In this document: one piece after another, positions 49,740 to 58,769 of the stretch | Numbering within the stretch: the first letter of the stretch is position 1 | Layout of the letters: each line of letters begins with the position of its first letter | From: Betaproteobacteria bacterium | Lineage (GTDB): Bacteria; Pseudomonadota; Gammaproteobacteria; Burkholderiales; Rhodocyclaceae | Assembly: GCA_009782565.1 (NCBI GenBank) | Contig: WRIU01000006.1 | Location: forward strand, 62,001-126,000 | Reading direction: 5' to 3' | DNA: 64,000 bases | Notes under the pieces: generated by a model | What the model was told of the DNA's origin: nothing | The model's database searches: none | Seen by the model: the letters and a program-made list of their open reading frames with translations, nothing else | Position numbers and translations under genes: made by a program

Positions 49740-50891
49740 ATGCACTTGCTCAGAGTAAACACGAGACGTCTGAAAAAAGAATTTATTGATTTGTATTACA
49801 GAGTTTATGCCCAGTATCAGAGTAACCGGGATAACTTCAATTACTCCGCAGCCAACTTCTTATACAAAAAGGATTCCTTCAGCCGTAACTGCCAAGTGGA
49901 GCCTATGCTGGTTTCTGACGGAGGGTATTTTGTTGCCAGAGCGGTTTTGTTGCGCCATCCGCGCATGGATGCCCTGCAACTGGGTTGTTTTGAGGCATTA
50001 CCTGATCAAAATGAGGCGGTAAACCTGCTTTTGGAACGAGCTTCGTGTCTGGCAAGGGAGTGGGGGATCGGCAGGGTGATTATTGGGATGAGCGGTCATC
50101 TCACGTATGGAATCGGTCTTTTGAAGAATCGCCAGGATCTGCCAGCCACCTTTTCCGGTACCTATAATCCAAAATATTATCTCGACTTTTTTTCCGGGCG
50201 CGGTTTTATTGAGCATACCCTGACCTCTTATTACGCCGATACCGCAATCTTTGATCCAGCAGAAAAACAGCTTGATGGGGCCTATTCCGGCATATCCTAC
50301 CGCTTCATGCGCCTAAACGACTTGGAGCGGGAGATGGCAATTCTAGGTGACTTGTTTAATAAAACTTTGGATAAGACACGCTTTTACTTTCATAAAGACA
50401 TCCACGAATCTTACGAGATGATCCGGGCGATACGGCCTTTGCTCAAAGACGGTAACATCATTTATGCCATGAAGGATGGAAGGGAGATAGGTTTTGTTAT
50501 ATGGTATCCGAACTTCAATGAGATCATATCGGACAATGGCCGCATTAACCCTCTGTTGTTTTTTTTGCGCTGCAAACTGTTTGGCGGACGTATCAGAGAA
50601 TTCATGATAAACACTATCGGCGTTCTGGCTGAATATGAGAATACCGGAGTCTCATTGGGACTAGTCAATGAGATTTTCAAGCAAGTAAACGGTGTTTACC
50701 GTGGAGGAGAAACCAGCTTCGTGTGGGACGACAACTCTAAGTCCCGTCATTTTTGCCGGACTTGGTGTCGAAATGCACTGCGGCATTACGTGGTCTATGA
50801 ATGGATTCTCGATGGCAATCAGGATAGGTACGTCATTCCTGACCGGGAATACTCTGCCATGAATGATAAGCTAATGGATGGAAACAAATGA
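49740..50891 (+). CDS. GNAT-like protein, first gene of an uncharacterised operon
   Basis: A 383-residue protein. The N-terminus (KKEFIDLYYRVYAQYQSNRDNF) and the central block (LERASCLAREWGIGRVIIGMSGHLTYGIGLL, then TYNPKYYLDFFSGRGFIEH) resemble a large GNAT-superfamily group of unknown function in which two acetyltransferase-like halves are fused. A second half (NIIYAMKDGREIGFVIWYPNFNEI) fits this. Substrate unknown. The gene is visibly more AT-rich than metW upstream, and about 185 bases of AT-rich leader precede it. Its stop overlaps the next start by ATGA. No transmembrane segment is obvious. Confidence 0.65.
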   Translation: MHLLRVNTRRLKKEFIDLYYRVYAQYQSNRDNFNYSAANFLYKKDSFSRNCQVEPMLVSDGGYFVARAVLLRHPRMDALQLGCFEALPDQNEAVNLLLERASCLAREWGIGRVIIGMSGHLTYGIGLLKNRQDLPATFSGTYNPKYYLDFFSGRGFIEHTLTSYYADTAIFDPAEKQLDGAYSGISYRFMRLNDLEREMAILGDLFNKTLDKTRFYFHKDIHESYEMIRAIRPLLKDGNIIYAMKDGREIGFVIWYPNFNEIISDNGRINPLLFFLRCKLFGGRIREFMINTIGVLAEYENTGVSLGLVNEIFKQVNGVYRGGETSFVWDDNSKSRHFCRTWCRNALRHYVVYEWILDGNQDRYVIPDREYSAMNDKLMDGNK

Positions 50892-51925
50892 GACTACTTG
50901 AATTCACGACGGCTGACGAATTGCCAGAAAACTGGGATCAGGGTCTGGGCAGCAATATTTACCTGAGTCGTTCCTTTTTGCGCTTCATGGAAGGGCGGAG
51001 TGACGTGGAGGATAGCCGCTACTACATGTTCACGGATCATTCCAGCGTTCCAGATACCCGTTTCATGTTGTTTACCCGTAAAAAATACGTAATCACCCAG
51101 TTCACCAAATTTTCTCTGAAGGCTTTTTCACGTTTTGTGTACGTGCCTTTGTCCGTGGCACGGGCTGGTGTGCGTCTGGGTACGGGCAGCAGTGGTCTTT
51201 TTTTTGGTTTTGTGCGCGGGCTCAAGGGCATGCGCCTGGTGTTCAATCAGCCAGGGGATGTCAGATCCCCAGGTTTCGTGCAGGTAATGACCTGCCCGCG
51301 TTGCGTACTGGATGTGCGCTGGGATAGTTTTGACAGCTATATGGCTGATTTACGTAGTAATTATCGCAATCGCTATAAAAAGGCTTTAAAAAGATCCACT
51401 GGACTGAGAATTTATAAACTAGGGGACAACAATTGCTTTGGTGAGGATTTGTACGCTCTGTACCTACAGGTGTTGGAGCGAGCCGACTATAAAATTGAAA
51501 CGCTGGGTTTAGAGTTTTTTCGCGGAAACTTTTTCGATATTTTTGTCATGGAAGATGAATCTGGCAGACCGGTAGCCTTTTACCAGCTATTGGAAAATGG
51601 AGATGAACTGATCTTTGAATTTACCGGCTTTGATGCGGATTTGGCTTCCCGTCATGATGCCTATAACCGCATGCTGATGGAAATCATCCGCCACGGCATA
51701 GAAAACGGCTTCAAGCGCATCGACTTCGGTCAAACCGCAGAAGAAGCAAAGCTCCGGGTGGGCTGCCGTTACGAGTACATCTATGTGCTGGCCAGTCATT
51801 CCAATCCGCTTTTAAACTTCGCGCTCAAAATTTTTGCTCCGTTGCTGAACTACAAACCTATACCCGAAGATAGCTTTAACGTTTTTAAAGCCACACCTAC
51901 AGATCAAGGAGAAAACCATCCATGA
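50888..51925 (+). CDS. FemAB-like acyl/aminoacyl transferase (GNAT fold)
   Basis: A 345-residue protein. The pattern SYMADLRSNYRNRYKKALKRSTGLRIY, a gap, then GRPVAFYQLLENGDELIFEFTGFDADLASRHDAYNRMLMEIIRHGIENGFKRIDFGQTAEEAKLRVGC matches FemAB-like and GNAT 'peptidoglycan biosynthesis' proteins that transfer aminoacyl or acyl groups. It overlaps both neighbours by ATGA, so it is translated with them. The target could be a lipid head group, a sugar or a peptide; nothing in the sequence decides this. Confidence 0.7.
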   Translation: MRLLEFTTADELPENWDQGLGSNIYLSRSFLRFMEGRSDVEDSRYYMFTDHSSVPDTRFMLFTRKKYVITQFTKFSLKAFSRFVYVPLSVARAGVRLGTGSSGLFFGFVRGLKGMRLVFNQPGDVRSPGFVQVMTCPRCVLDVRWDSFDSYMADLRSNYRNRYKKALKRSTGLRIYKLGDNNCFGEDLYALYLQVLERADYKIETLGLEFFRGNFFDIFVMEDESGRPVAFYQLLENGDELIFEFTGFDADLASRHDAYNRMLMEIIRHGIENGFKRIDFGQTAEEAKLRVGCRYEYIYVLASHSNPLLNFALKIFAPLLNYKPIPEDSFNVFKATPTDQGENHP

Positions 51926-53328
51926 ATATTTTGCTGGTGCGGCCCAAGCCGCATAAAGAAAGCATCAACCTGCACAGCATGATGATTTGCGAACCCCTGG
52001 AACTGGAATACCTTGCCGCCAGAGTCGAGCAGTTGGGGCATCACGCGGATATCGTGGATCTTATTCTTGAAAAAATGAGCTTGGAATATTTTCTGGCGCA
52101 AAAAAAATACGATATTGTGGGCTTCACTGCCTATCTGACACATGTGGGTATAGTTAAAGATTTGTCTGAACGGGCGCACACTTTTGATCCGAACATGGTC
52201 ACTCTGGTAGGCGGGGTGCATGCAGAAGTGAATCCTGATGATTTCGATGATCCGCGTATTGATCTGGTCGTGCACGGTAACGCCATGACCAGCATGAAGC
52301 CTCTTTTAACATCGCTGGAGGAAGCCGACCTCTCCGATTCCGAGGGACGCGCCAAGGCATTTGATAATATCCGTTCAACTATTCCCGGCGTGTGGCAAAG
52401 AGGTAAGGCACGGCCACCTTTCGAGACGAACTTTCCGTTTCCGTTCCCTGATCGCAGCAAAACAAGAAAATATCGCAATAAATATAGCTATAGCTATCTG
52501 AGCCGCTGCGCCTCCATCAAAACCTCTTATGGTTGCCCCTACGATTGTAATTTCTGTTTTTGTACCTGCATTACACAAAACAACTATTTTGAACGGGATT
52601 TGCGTGAAGTCATCGAAGAAATTAAAACGATTGAGGAACCAAATTTTTATGTGGTAGACGATAATTTTTTGTTACGGCGGAAACGGGTGCTAGAATTTTG
52701 TCGCCTGATGGAGGAGGAGAACATCAAAAAAACATTCATCCTTTTCGGGCGCGCCGACTTTGTGGTGAAAAACCCGGACGTGATGGAACGGTTGCGCGAT
52801 GTAGGGTTGCATGCGGTTTTTGTGGGCATAGAGTCATTCAGTGAAAACGACCTGACTAGTATCGGCAAGAACAGTTCGGTGGCCATGAATGTCAAAGCCA
52901 TCGAGACCATCGAGAGCCTGGGCATGAACTGCTATTGCGGTCTGATCGCCATGCCGGATTGGGATCGCAGCGATTTTGACAACGTTATCAACTTTTTGGG
53001 GCGTTTCAAGAACCCAATTATTAACTTACAACCGCTAACGCCGCTGCCGGGTACGGTCTGTTACGAGCAATACAAAAGCCAGCTTGTCGTACCTAGGGAG
53101 CGCTATGAGGTCTGGGATTTAGCCCATCTGATGATCAAGCCGCTCAAGATGGCTCCGTCCGATTTCTACAGGAACATCCTGCGTGTGTACTATAAAACTT
53201 CCACTGGGCTGCACATGCACTGGTATATCTTGCACAAGTACAGTCTTGAAGCTTATTTTCGTACCTTCCGGGGGGTAATCACCATAACCGGCCAGTACTT
53301 TAAAATGATCCGCGACTCCAGGGCATGA
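51922..53328 (+). CDS. B12-binding-domain radical SAM enzyme (first)
   Basis: A 468-residue class of enzyme with an N-terminal cobalamin-binding-like Rossmann domain (MNILLVRPKP, then YDIVGFTAYLTHVGIVKDL and TLVGGVHAEVNPDDF). The radical SAM core has the cluster motif CxxxCxxC at Cys205, Cys209 and Cys212 (GCPYDCNFCFC). FYVVDDNFLLRRKRVLEFCRL and GLHAVFVGIESF complete the barrel. Family members methylate or rearrange unactivated carbons. Further cysteines directly after the cluster (FCTC) are unusual. ATGA overlap with both flanking genes. Substrate unknown. Confidence 0.88.
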   Translation: MNILLVRPKPHKESINLHSMMICEPLELEYLAARVEQLGHHADIVDLILEKMSLEYFLAQKKYDIVGFTAYLTHVGIVKDLSERAHTFDPNMVTLVGGVHAEVNPDDFDDPRIDLVVHGNAMTSMKPLLTSLEEADLSDSEGRAKAFDNIRSTIPGVWQRGKARPPFETNFPFPFPDRSKTRKYRNKYSYSYLSRCASIKTSYGCPYDCNFCFCTCITQNNYFERDLREVIEEIKTIEEPNFYVVDDNFLLRRKRVLEFCRLMEEENIKKTFILFGRADFVVKNPDVMERLRDVGLHAVFVGIESFSENDLTSIGKNSSVAMNVKAIETIESLGMNCYCGLIAMPDWDRSDFDNVINFLGRFKNPIINLQPLTPLPGTVCYEQYKSQLVVPRERYEVWDLAHLMIKPLKMAPSDFYRNILRVYYKTSTGLHMHWYILHKYSLEAYFRTFRGVITITGQYFKMIRDSRA

Positions 53329-54644
53329 AAAAGAAAATACTGTTCATTCAGCCTACCATCTATGATGACTCGGGTAAGCTTATTAAAAAGCGTCGACTTT
53401 ATTTTGTGGGTCTGGCCTATCCTTTGCTGGCCGCGCTTACCCCGTCTGACTGGGAATGCGAAATCTGTCTGGAAACCATTGAGGAAATTCCCTTTGACAC
53501 CGATGCCAGTTTAATTGCCTGCGGCGGCATGGGGCACGCCGCCAACCGAGGCAGGGAGATCGCAGCGGAGTTCAAGAGACGGGGCAAAACTGTCATAGCA
53601 GGCGGCCCCATGTTCAGCTTGGTTCCAGAAATCTCTGGTTCGTTCTTCGACAGCGTGGTAATCGGGGATGCCGAGGAGGTTTGGACGGATCTTCTTCGTG
53701 ATTTTGAAAATGGAGCCCTGAAACAGTTTTACGAGAAAAAGCTGGTCAGCCTGTCTACCCCGTTGCCGCGCTATGACCTGATTCTGCACAAGCGTATCGG
53801 CGATTTTCTGCCGGTGCAGGCTGGGCGCGGTTGTCCACACCGTTGCAAGTTCTGCTCAATTTACTGCATGTACCGAGGTGTTTATCTCAAACGGGATATT
53901 GCCGAGGTCATACGTGATATCCGCCATGTCAAAAGTTTGGGCTTCAAACGATTTTTGCTATTGGACGACAATATCGCGGCGGACCCCGGCTATCTGGAAA
54001 AACTTTGCAGTGAAATCATCGGTCTGGGCATGGAATGGATGTCGCAGTGTTCGCTGAATATCGCCAAAAAACCGGAATTGCTGAAACGAGTGGCTCAAAG
54101 CGGCTGCAGCACCTTAAGTTTCGGACTGGAAAGCGTCAGCCAAAACAACCTGGAAAAGATCGGTAAGGGCTGGTGCTGTTCTTCGGAGTTCCTGGAATTG
54201 CTTGCCAAAGTCAGAGAGAGCGGCATTGAGGTGGCCAGCGAGATGATGGTTGGCATAGACGGTGATACGCCGGAGACTCTTGACGATACCGTGGCGTTTA
54301 TTGAACAGTCCGGTATCCTCATGCCCAAGTTCTACATCATGACGCCCATACCGGGCACGGATTTTTACAACGAGATGCGCGATGCCGGACGTCTCACCGA
54401 GGAAGACGTTTTCAAGTACTCCCCCACCAAGGCGGTGATACGCCATCCATCCATGTCGACAGAAGAAATCACCGGCATGTTCTGGGATATTTACAACCAA
54501 ATCTATTCGTTAAGGCGCATATTTCGGCGTTGCCTGTTGCATCGGCGCTTTTTGTGCAAGCCGGTCAGGTATCTGTTTTATCTGATGGTGAATCTTTATT
54601 ACCGCCGCCAGATCAAACAGAAGATTGGCCCTATTTTAATGTAA
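53325..54644 (+). CDS. B12-binding-domain radical SAM enzyme (second)
   Basis: A 439-residue paralogue-like enzyme, clearly different from the preceding one. The N-terminal B12-binding-like domain includes LIACGGMGHAANRGREIAAEFKRRGKTVIAGGPMFSLVPE. The cluster motif is Cys170-x3-Cys174-x2-Cys177 (GCPHRCKFCS), followed by FLLLDDNIAADPGYLEKL and CSTLSFGLESVSQNNL. The C-terminal end is basic and partly hydrophobic (RYLFYLMVNLYYRRQIKQK), suggesting membrane contact and a lipid-type substrate. Last gene of the four-gene coupled operon. Confidence 0.88.
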   Translation: MKKKILFIQPTIYDDSGKLIKKRRLYFVGLAYPLLAALTPSDWECEICLETIEEIPFDTDASLIACGGMGHAANRGREIAAEFKRRGKTVIAGGPMFSLVPEISGSFFDSVVIGDAEEVWTDLLRDFENGALKQFYEKKLVSLSTPLPRYDLILHKRIGDFLPVQAGRGCPHRCKFCSIYCMYRGVYLKRDIAEVIRDIRHVKSLGFKRFLLLDDNIAADPGYLEKLCSEIIGLGMEWMSQCSLNIAKKPELLKRVAQSGCSTLSFGLESVSQNNLEKIGKGWCCSSEFLELLAKVRESGIEVASEMMVGIDGDTPETLDDTVAFIEQSGILMPKFYIMTPIPGTDFYNEMRDAGRLTEEDVFKYSPTKAVIRHPSMSTEEITGMFWDIYNQIYSLRRIFRRCLLHRRFLCKPVRYLFYLMVNLYYRRQIKQKIGPILM

Positions 54645-54670
54645 AAAGCATAACAAGGTACTTGAGTGGC

Positions 54671-55264
54671 TTAAAATCTGCCGAAGAAACGCCCGGTTGT
54701 ACGGCAGTATGTGGCGTATTTTTCGCCATGATGCTGGAGTAGGAATTTTTCTTCCCTGAAAATTTGCCTCAGGATCAAGAACACCGAAATGCCCAAGTTA
54801 ACCGCCATGGCCGTATTGGCGAAGACCAGCAGTAGTCCCAGGTAAATGGTGAGCAGGGACAAGTAGAGAGGGTTGCGGCTGTACCTGAAGATGCCGCCGG
54901 TGATCAGCCCCCCCGGCGTGTTTTCATCAATGCCGATGCGAAATGATTCCTTGAGCGAGGTTATGCACAGGCTGTATCCCGCCGTACCCGCAAGACACAA
55001 CAGAGTTCCCGCCCAAGACAGGGCGAGATTGTGCCATAGTGCCTGCCCCACGGTGAAAGGAAAAGGCCAGTCAAGGGAACAGGCCAGAACCGCATAAGTA
55101 AACATCATGTAATAAATGCCGAATGCAGTGTATTCCGGTCTCTGCACGAAAGCGTTGATACCTCGGCGGTGCAACATGAACGCTTGGGCGAAAATCATGA
55201 ACAGAAGAATCAGCAGCAGCCCGGATGCGACAATACGAGGATCTAGACCCAAAATGATTTTCAC
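54671..55264 (-). CDS. Isoprenylcysteine carboxyl methyltransferase-like membrane protein
   Basis: About 197 residues with several membrane segments (VASGLLLILLFMIFAQAFML, FGIYYMMFTYAVLACSL, NLALSWAGTLLCLAGTAGYSL). The C-terminal signature GGIFRYSRNPLYLSLLTIYLG and REEKFLLQHHGEKYATY is that of the ICMT/phospholipid methyltransferase family, which use SAM at the membrane. The start is uncertain: GTG 55264 lies within an AGGAG, a TTG at 55339 is further upstream, and neither is convincing. It converges on the four-gene operon and could act on its product. The roughly 290 bases from here to rpmH hold no gene I can support. Confidence 0.75.
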   Translation of the reverse strand: MKIILGLDPRIVASGLLLILLFMIFAQAFMLHRRGINAFVQRPEYTAFGIYYMMFTYAVLACSLDWPFPFTVGQALWHNLALSWAGTLLCLAGTAGYSLCITSLKESFRIGIDENTPGGLITGGIFRYSRNPLYLSLLTIYLGLLLVFANTAMAVNLGISVFLILRQIFREEKFLLQHHGEKYATYCRTTGRFFGRF

Positions 55265-55494
55265 TCCTATTTTACTGTCCCTGCAAAACTGTTTTTGCCA
55301 ACTGGATGAGATGCTCTCTTTCCCCAAGGGACAAACCAAGGAGGCGATTCAGTTTTTTTACTGTGCCACAAGAAAGTGGTGGACAGACAACTGCCAGTTC
55401 AATGTCCGTTGTTGGTTCGGTTGTGTTCAGGTTTGTCGATTTTCAGGCATGACCATTCAAGTCCTTAACGGCAGGCTGCGTAAGCACGAAAATC

Positions 55495-55523
55495 TTGACA
55501 AACAAGGCTTTAATTGGTCTAAT
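55495..55523 (+). promoter_or_regulatory. Promoter of rpmH-rnpA
   Basis: TTGACA (55495-55500), a perfect -35, and TCTAAT (55518-55523), a -10 with one mismatch, are 17 bases apart. The rpmH start lies 34 bases downstream. A strong promoter is expected for a ribosomal protein gene. Confidence 0.85.
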
Positions 55524-55557
55524 AAAAGATTAGCCATTTTATAGGCGATCAAGGATT

Positions 55558-55692
55558 ATGAAACGCACTTATCAACCTTCCGTCGTCCGTCGCAAGCGTA
55601 CACACGGCTTTCGCGCCCGTATGAAGACCCGTGGCGGTCGCGCGGTCATTCGCGCCCGCCGTGCCAAGGGACGCCATCGCCTTGCCGTTTGA
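55558..55692 (+). CDS. rpmH: Ribosomal protein L34
   Basis: A 44-residue, very basic protein of the large ribosomal subunit, with the invariant start [20 protein letters not shown] and end [16 protein letters not shown] lies 4 bases before the ATG. It is followed by rnpA, the universal arrangement near the origin; dnaA, often divergent upstream, is not here. Confidence 0.98.
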   Translation: MKRTYQPSVVRRKRTHGFRARMKTRGGRAVIRARRAKGRHRLAV

Positions 55693-55696
55693 GTCC

Positions 55697-56092
55697 ATGG
55701 TTCCTGCTTGGCACGGTCAGGGATTCTGCCGTGTTTATAGATTGCTGAAAACGGATGAATTTTCATCCGTTTTTGCTTTCCGGCGTTCGTTGCGTGGCCG
55801 TTTCTATACGCTCTACTATCGGCCAAACGAGCTGGCTACCGCCCGCTTGGGTGTGACGGTGGCCAAGAAACTGGTCAAGCGCGCCAATGGGCGCAATCTG
55901 GTCAAGCGCATCGCACGCGAAGTTTTTCGGCGGCAGCGCGAAAACCTGCCGTCCTGCGACCTGGTCATCCGCCTGCACGCGCCGGTGGGGACTACCCGCC
56001 GCACGGAACTCAACACGGATGTCAGGCAGTTGTTGGGACGTCTTTCCGGACATCGGGAGCGCGCCACTACCAACTCTTTGACTGAAGCCTGA
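55697..56092 (+). CDS. rnpA: Ribonuclease P protein component
   Basis: A 131-residue protein subunit of RNase P, which matures tRNA 5' ends. Signatures are YRLLKTDEFSSVFAFRRSLRGRFYTLYY and the RNA-binding RNR motif region LGVTVAKKLVKRANGRNLVKRIAREVFRRQR. ATG 55697 lies four bases after the rpmH stop; an in-frame start inside rpmH is less likely. The yidD gene that usually follows is absent; only about 117 bases separate it from yidC. Confidence 0.95.
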   Translation: MVPAWHGQGFCRVYRLLKTDEFSSVFAFRRSLRGRFYTLYYRPNELATARLGVTVAKKLVKRANGRNLVKRIAREVFRRQRENLPSCDLVIRLHAPVGTTRRTELNTDVRQLLGRLSGHRERATTNSLTEA

Positions 56093-56209
56093 ACGCTTTC
56101 CTCCGCGTTTTAGTTAGGACGCAGTACGCCATTCGCGGGTATCATTACTCCCTTTGTGCGCCAAGTACCGCGCTTTTTTATTCTCGTCGCCTGCAAGACT
56201 TTTTCTCCG

Positions 56210-57901
56210 ATGGAACAACGCCGCCTCATCCCGCTCGTCATTTTTGCCCTGTCACTCGTAATGCTGTGGACACACTGGATCGAGTACAACCAGCCCGCTG
56301 CTACAACGCCGCCCGCCACTATTCCTTCTACGGTTTCCACGCCAGAGTCTCCGGCTCTTGACGATTCGGTGCCGGCTCCCGCTCGTACCGTTACGCCCCC
56401 GGCGGCGGCTCCGACTTCGTCCGCAGTGCCACGGGTGAAGGTGGAAACAGATGTGATACGTGCGGAAATTTCCGCCGAGGGCGGCAGCATCGTCCGGCTC
56501 GAACTCCTGAAACATCGCTCTTCCGAGAATCCGGAAAATTCCTACGTCATTTTCGATGATGGCGCAGCGCATATATTTGAAGCTCAGTCCGGTTTCCTGC
56601 TTAACGAAAATCTGCCCCTGCCCAATCACCGCACTCTGTTTGAATTGCCTGACGGCAATCTGGCGCTTGCCGACGGCCAGGACAAACTGGTGGTGAGATT
56701 GAAGGCTCCTGCGGCCAATGATGTATCCGTGACCAAAGTGTTGACTTTCACCCGAGGCAGCTACTTGATCGACGTTGCCTATGAAATTCACAATGAAAGT
56801 GCTGACCCGTTGGTTGCACAGGCTTATTTTCAGTTCCTGCGCGATGGCAAGCCTGCCGAAAAATCTGGAGGGGGGCTTTTCGGGGGAGGCATACAGACTT
56901 TCACCGGCCCGGCCTTCTATTCCGATGAGGGCAAGTTCCAGAAAGTATCCTTCGGTGACATCGACGAAAACAAGGCCAAGTTCACTGCCAATGCTGATAA
57001 TGGCTGGGTTGCGCTCGTTCAGCATTACTTTGTCAGTGCCTGGCTGCCGCCGCAGGGAGTGAGCCGCGAATATCGCACTAAGAAAACGAGCAATGGCCAT
57101 TACACGGCTGGCGCTGTTCTTACGCCGACCACAATCGAGCCTGGCGCGACAGGACACATCGAAGCTCGCCTCTACGCCGGGCCACAGGATCAGAACAAGC
57201 TCGAAGAAATTGCGCCCGGTCTCAAGTTGGTGGTCGATTACGGCGTCCTGACGGTCATTGCTGCTCCGCTCTTCTGGTTGCTTTCGTGGCTGCATTCACT
57301 CACCGGTAACTGGGGATGGGCCATCATTCTTGTGACGATCATCATCAAGGCGCTCTTCTTCCCGCTTTCGGCGGCAAGTTACAAGTCGATGGCCAAGATG
57401 CGTGTGCTCGCGCCTCGTATGCAGCGGATGAAAGAGCTATACGGCAACGATAAGGCCAAGATGCAGCAGGAGATGATGAATCTTTACCGCACCGAGAAAA
57501 TCAACCCGCTTGGAGGCTGCCTGCCTATCCTCGTGCAAATTCCGGTGTTTATCGCTCTCTACTGGGTGCTTCTGGGCAGTGTTGAGATGCGTCAGGCGCC
57601 GTGGCTTGGCTGGATACAGGACTTGTCAGTGCGTGACCCTTATTTCATCCTGCCGCTCATCATGGGAGCTTCCATGCTGGTTCAGATGAAACTGAACCCA
57701 AGCCCGCCCGATCCCATGCAGGCCAAGATCATGATGGCGATGCCAATCGTCTTTACGATCATGTTCCTGTGGTTTCCTTCCGGTCTGGTGCTGTACTGGG
57801 TGGTCAACAACCTCCTTTCCATCGCCCAGCAGTGGCAGATCACGCGAATAATCGAGCGTGGCGGGAAAAAGGCCAAAGCTGCCAACGATCCAAAAATCTG
57901 A
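56210..57901 (+). CDS. yidC: Membrane protein insertase YidC
   Basis: A 563-residue insertase for inner-membrane proteins. It begins with one membrane segment (RRLIPLVIFALSLVMLWTHWIEY), followed by a large periplasmic beta-domain. The conserved C-terminal core starts near residue 345 (VLTVIAAPLFWLLSWLHSLTGNWGWAIILVTIIIKALFFPLS), with NPLGGCLPILVQIPVFIALYWVL and MFLWFPSGLVLYWVVNNLLSIAQQW. ATG 56210 gives the family's usual start. Third gene of the rpmH-rnpA-yidC block. Confidence 0.97.
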   Translation: MEQRRLIPLVIFALSLVMLWTHWIEYNQPAATTPPATIPSTVSTPESPALDDSVPAPARTVTPPAAAPTSSAVPRVKVETDVIRAEISAEGGSIVRLELLKHRSSENPENSYVIFDDGAAHIFEAQSGFLLNENLPLPNHRTLFELPDGNLALADGQDKLVVRLKAPAANDVSVTKVLTFTRGSYLIDVAYEIHNESADPLVAQAYFQFLRDGKPAEKSGGGLFGGGIQTFTGPAFYSDEGKFQKVSFGDIDENKAKFTANADNGWVALVQHYFVSAWLPPQGVSREYRTKKTSNGHYTAGAVLTPTTIEPGATGHIEARLYAGPQDQNKLEEIAPGLKLVVDYGVLTVIAAPLFWLLSWLHSLTGNWGWAIILVTIIIKALFFPLSAASYKSMAKMRVLAPRMQRMKELYGNDKAKMQQEMMNLYRTEKINPLGGCLPILVQIPVFIALYWVLLGSVEMRQAPWLGWIQDLSVRDPYFILPLIMGASMLVQMKLNPSPPDPMQAKIMMAMPIVFTIMFLWFPSGLVLYWVVNNLLSIAQQWQITRIIERGGKKAKAANDPKI

Positions 57902-57914
57902 TTCTCAACAAACA

Positions 57915-57936
57915 GGGGGACGCTACGAGCGCCCCC
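57915..57936 (+). terminator. Hairpin after yidC
   Basis: GGGGG-A-CGCT pairs with AGCG-CCCCC around ACG, with one bulged A. No clear T-tract follows, so it may stabilise the mRNA end or be a weak terminator. Confidence 0.45.
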
Positions 57937-58045
57937 TCTGGCGGCCTTTGTTTATCTATTCGGATACAGTATTTGCGCGGAGTTCCCGTATTCTGATATT
58001 GTAAATTCCTGTTCAGGCCGAACTGCTGGAAAAGGTATTTCTCTC

Positions 58046-58768
58046 ATGAACAAGCGTTTTTGCTCCGTTCTTGTTTTATGGATGCTTGGCCTTGTCGTCC
58101 TGCTTGCCGGGTGTAGCAAAGAATTGCAACAGCGACAAACTTTTATCGGCTTCCTGCAAAAAGAAGTGATCCCACGCAACAGCGGCCTTCTTATCCCCAC
58201 CAAGGCGATGCGAAAAAAATTCGGCATTTACACGGCGCATTATGACGTCATCGTCGAGTACAACAAGGCCATGCTTGAAAAGGTGGGAAGGCCGTTGGAA
58301 AAGTTACAGCGCGAGTATCAGGATGCCGTAAAACCCGAAGCAAATATAGGGGAACGCAGGAAAGCCATCATCACATACCGGGAGACGCTTCAGCCAATCA
58401 AGGCAGCCCTTGACACGGAGCTTGCCATGACCGAATCGAAAGTAGAAAAATTAGACCAGCCGGATGAACTGAAGGAAATTTATAGCCAAGCGGTTGAAAA
58501 ACATGTACGCATTCCGGCCAAAGCTCTTAAAGCCATGATTCCCGCAATTGAGGCAATGATGGACAAGAGCCTGGAATTACTGGATTACATCATTGCCAAC
58601 AAGGGCAAAGTGGAAATCCGGGACGGTATGATCCTGGTTGACAGGAATAAAGATAAAGACCAGGCGACCCTCACACGTATCGAGGCAATGCAGGCGGAAA
58701 TACGCAGTATGGAGCATGCTATCCAGTCTCAACATAAAGAGTTCATACGCCAGTCAATCGGTAAATGA
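58046..58768 (+). CDS. DUF3053-like lipoprotein
   Basis: A 240-residue lipoprotein. The signal peptide ends in the lipobox LLAGC (LVVLLAGCSKE), so Cys23 should be lipidated. The mature start KELQQRQTFIGFLQKEVIPRNSGLLIPTKAMRKKFGIYTAHYDVI matches the DUF3053 pattern (YiaF-like). The remainder is helical with many charged residues. Function unknown. It lies between yidC and a repeat cluster. Confidence 0.75.
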   Translation: MNKRFCSVLVLWMLGLVVLLAGCSKELQQRQTFIGFLQKEVIPRNSGLLIPTKAMRKKFGIYTAHYDVIVEYNKAMLEKVGRPLEKLQREYQDAVKPEANIGERRKAIITYRETLQPIKAALDTELAMTESKVEKLDQPDELKEIYSQAVEKHVRIPAKALKAMIPAIEAMMDKSLELLDYIIANKGKVEIRDGMILVDRNKDKDQATLTRIEAMQAEIRSMEHAIQSQHKEFIRQSIGK

Positions 58769-58769
58769 A

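Noticed and set aside
55116-55544. Open frame upstream of rpmH on the plus strand
   Set aside because: It overlaps the ICMT-like gene on the other strand and the rpmH promoter, with no protein signature.
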